64,000 nucleotides of DNA, from contig JAFGKK010000057.1 of NCBI GenBank assembly GCA_016928575.1, positions 1 through 64,000 of the forward strand, in the 5' to 3' direction. The number at the start of each line of letters is the position of its first letter. The stretch's first letter is position 1. Origin of the DNA: Anaerolineales bacterium. GTDB taxonomy: Bacteria > Chloroflexota > Anaerolineae > Anaerolineales > RBG-16-64-43. Of this stretch, positions 63,794-64,000 are shown piece by piece. Made by a program: the position numbers and the translations under genes. The notes under the pieces are model-generated. The model did no database searches, was not told where the DNA came from, and was given only the letters and a program-made list of their open reading frames with translations.

Positions 63794-64000
63794 TTATTTC
63801 TTTGTGGACGGCTTTTTCTTGCCTCCGCCGGCGGATTTCCCAGCGGCGGAGGTTTTCTTCCCTCCCGGCGCTTTTTTGCGCGGCGCCTTGATCGCGGTTT
63901 TTTTCTTCGCGGTTTTCTCCTTCGCGGACGATACGGATTTCGCTCCCGCCGCCTTGGCCGGAGCGTGAGCCTTGCTTGCCGCGGATTTTTCCGATGCGGC
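63794..64000 (-). CDS. C-terminal Lys/Ala-rich tail of a gene cut by the window edge
   Basis: The last 68 residues of a minus-strand gene that begins right of the window. The visible part is almost wholly Lys, Ala, Ser, Pro and Gly (AKEKTAKKKTAIKAPRKKA and similar) and ends in KPSTKK, like histone H1 or AlgP-type tails that bind DNA or RNA. Such tails end HU proteins, topoisomerase I and other nucleic-acid enzymes; the domain that would decide is outside the window. Confidence 0.7.
   Translation of the reverse strand, partial: AASEKSAASKAHAPAKAAGAKSVSSAKEKTAKKKTAIKAPRKKAPGGKKTSAAGKSAGGGKKKPSTKK

Overview
The window looks like a chromosomal segment of a high-GC member of the Chloroflexota, most likely Anaerolineae. 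The pointers are a lipoprotein with a Thr-Pro repeat stalk, a T-box-controlled leuS, MalT-type LuxR regulators, beta-CASP nucleases, cytosolic LacI-like/GGDEF fusions, and start codons sitting a few bases after TATAAT boxes. The taxonomic call is inference; no rRNA is present.

Left part (about 1-10.7 kb, minus strand): an operon for a membrane-bound group 4 [NiFe] hydrogenase. Its peripheral genes (NuoB-, NuoC-, NuoD- and NuoI-like) come first, then a second promoter and a membrane module with NuoL/M/N-, J-, K-, A- and H-like subunits, then a hydrogenase maturation protease. The gene content is that of an 11-subunit complex I, but the NuoD-like subunit keeps both CxxC pairs of a real [NiFe] site.

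11.3-27.7 kb (plus strand): five paralogous proteins, each a LacI-type sugar-binding domain without DNA-binding helix or signal peptide, followed by a helical region, a GAF-like region and GGDEF. Copies 1 and 2 have broken active-site motifs (SSETF, GGERF) but keep the RxxD inhibitory-site motif; copies 3-5 are canonical (GGEEF). A MoxR-DUF58-DUF4129 operon lies between copies 1 and 2, and a 63-codon leader ORF with a perfect Shine-Dalgarno overlaps the start of copy 1.

27.7-45.5 kb: glutamine synthetase, TrmFO, an M28 lipoprotein peptidase, a polytopic membrane protein, two tRNA-Ala genes with clear promoters and terminators, two paralogous membrane PAS/GAF/GGDEF proteins, an MFS exporter, a rifampicin-phosphotransferase-like enzyme with a small partner protein, and a LuxR/MalT regulator.

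45.5-64 kb: T-box plus leuS (with a histone-H1-like N-terminal tail), a GAF sensor kinase, a phosphoesterase, tRNA-Ser, a beta-CASP nuclease, RNase D, a lower-GC glycosyltransferase patch with one truncated gene and a decayed tRNA-Ser fragment, metG, a DUF1801 protein, a lipoprotein, a 159-bp inverted-repeat element, the primary sigma factor, and the Lys/Ala-rich C-terminus of a gene running off the edge. Seven GGDEF proteins and no recognisable c-di-GMP phosphodiesterase are encoded here.
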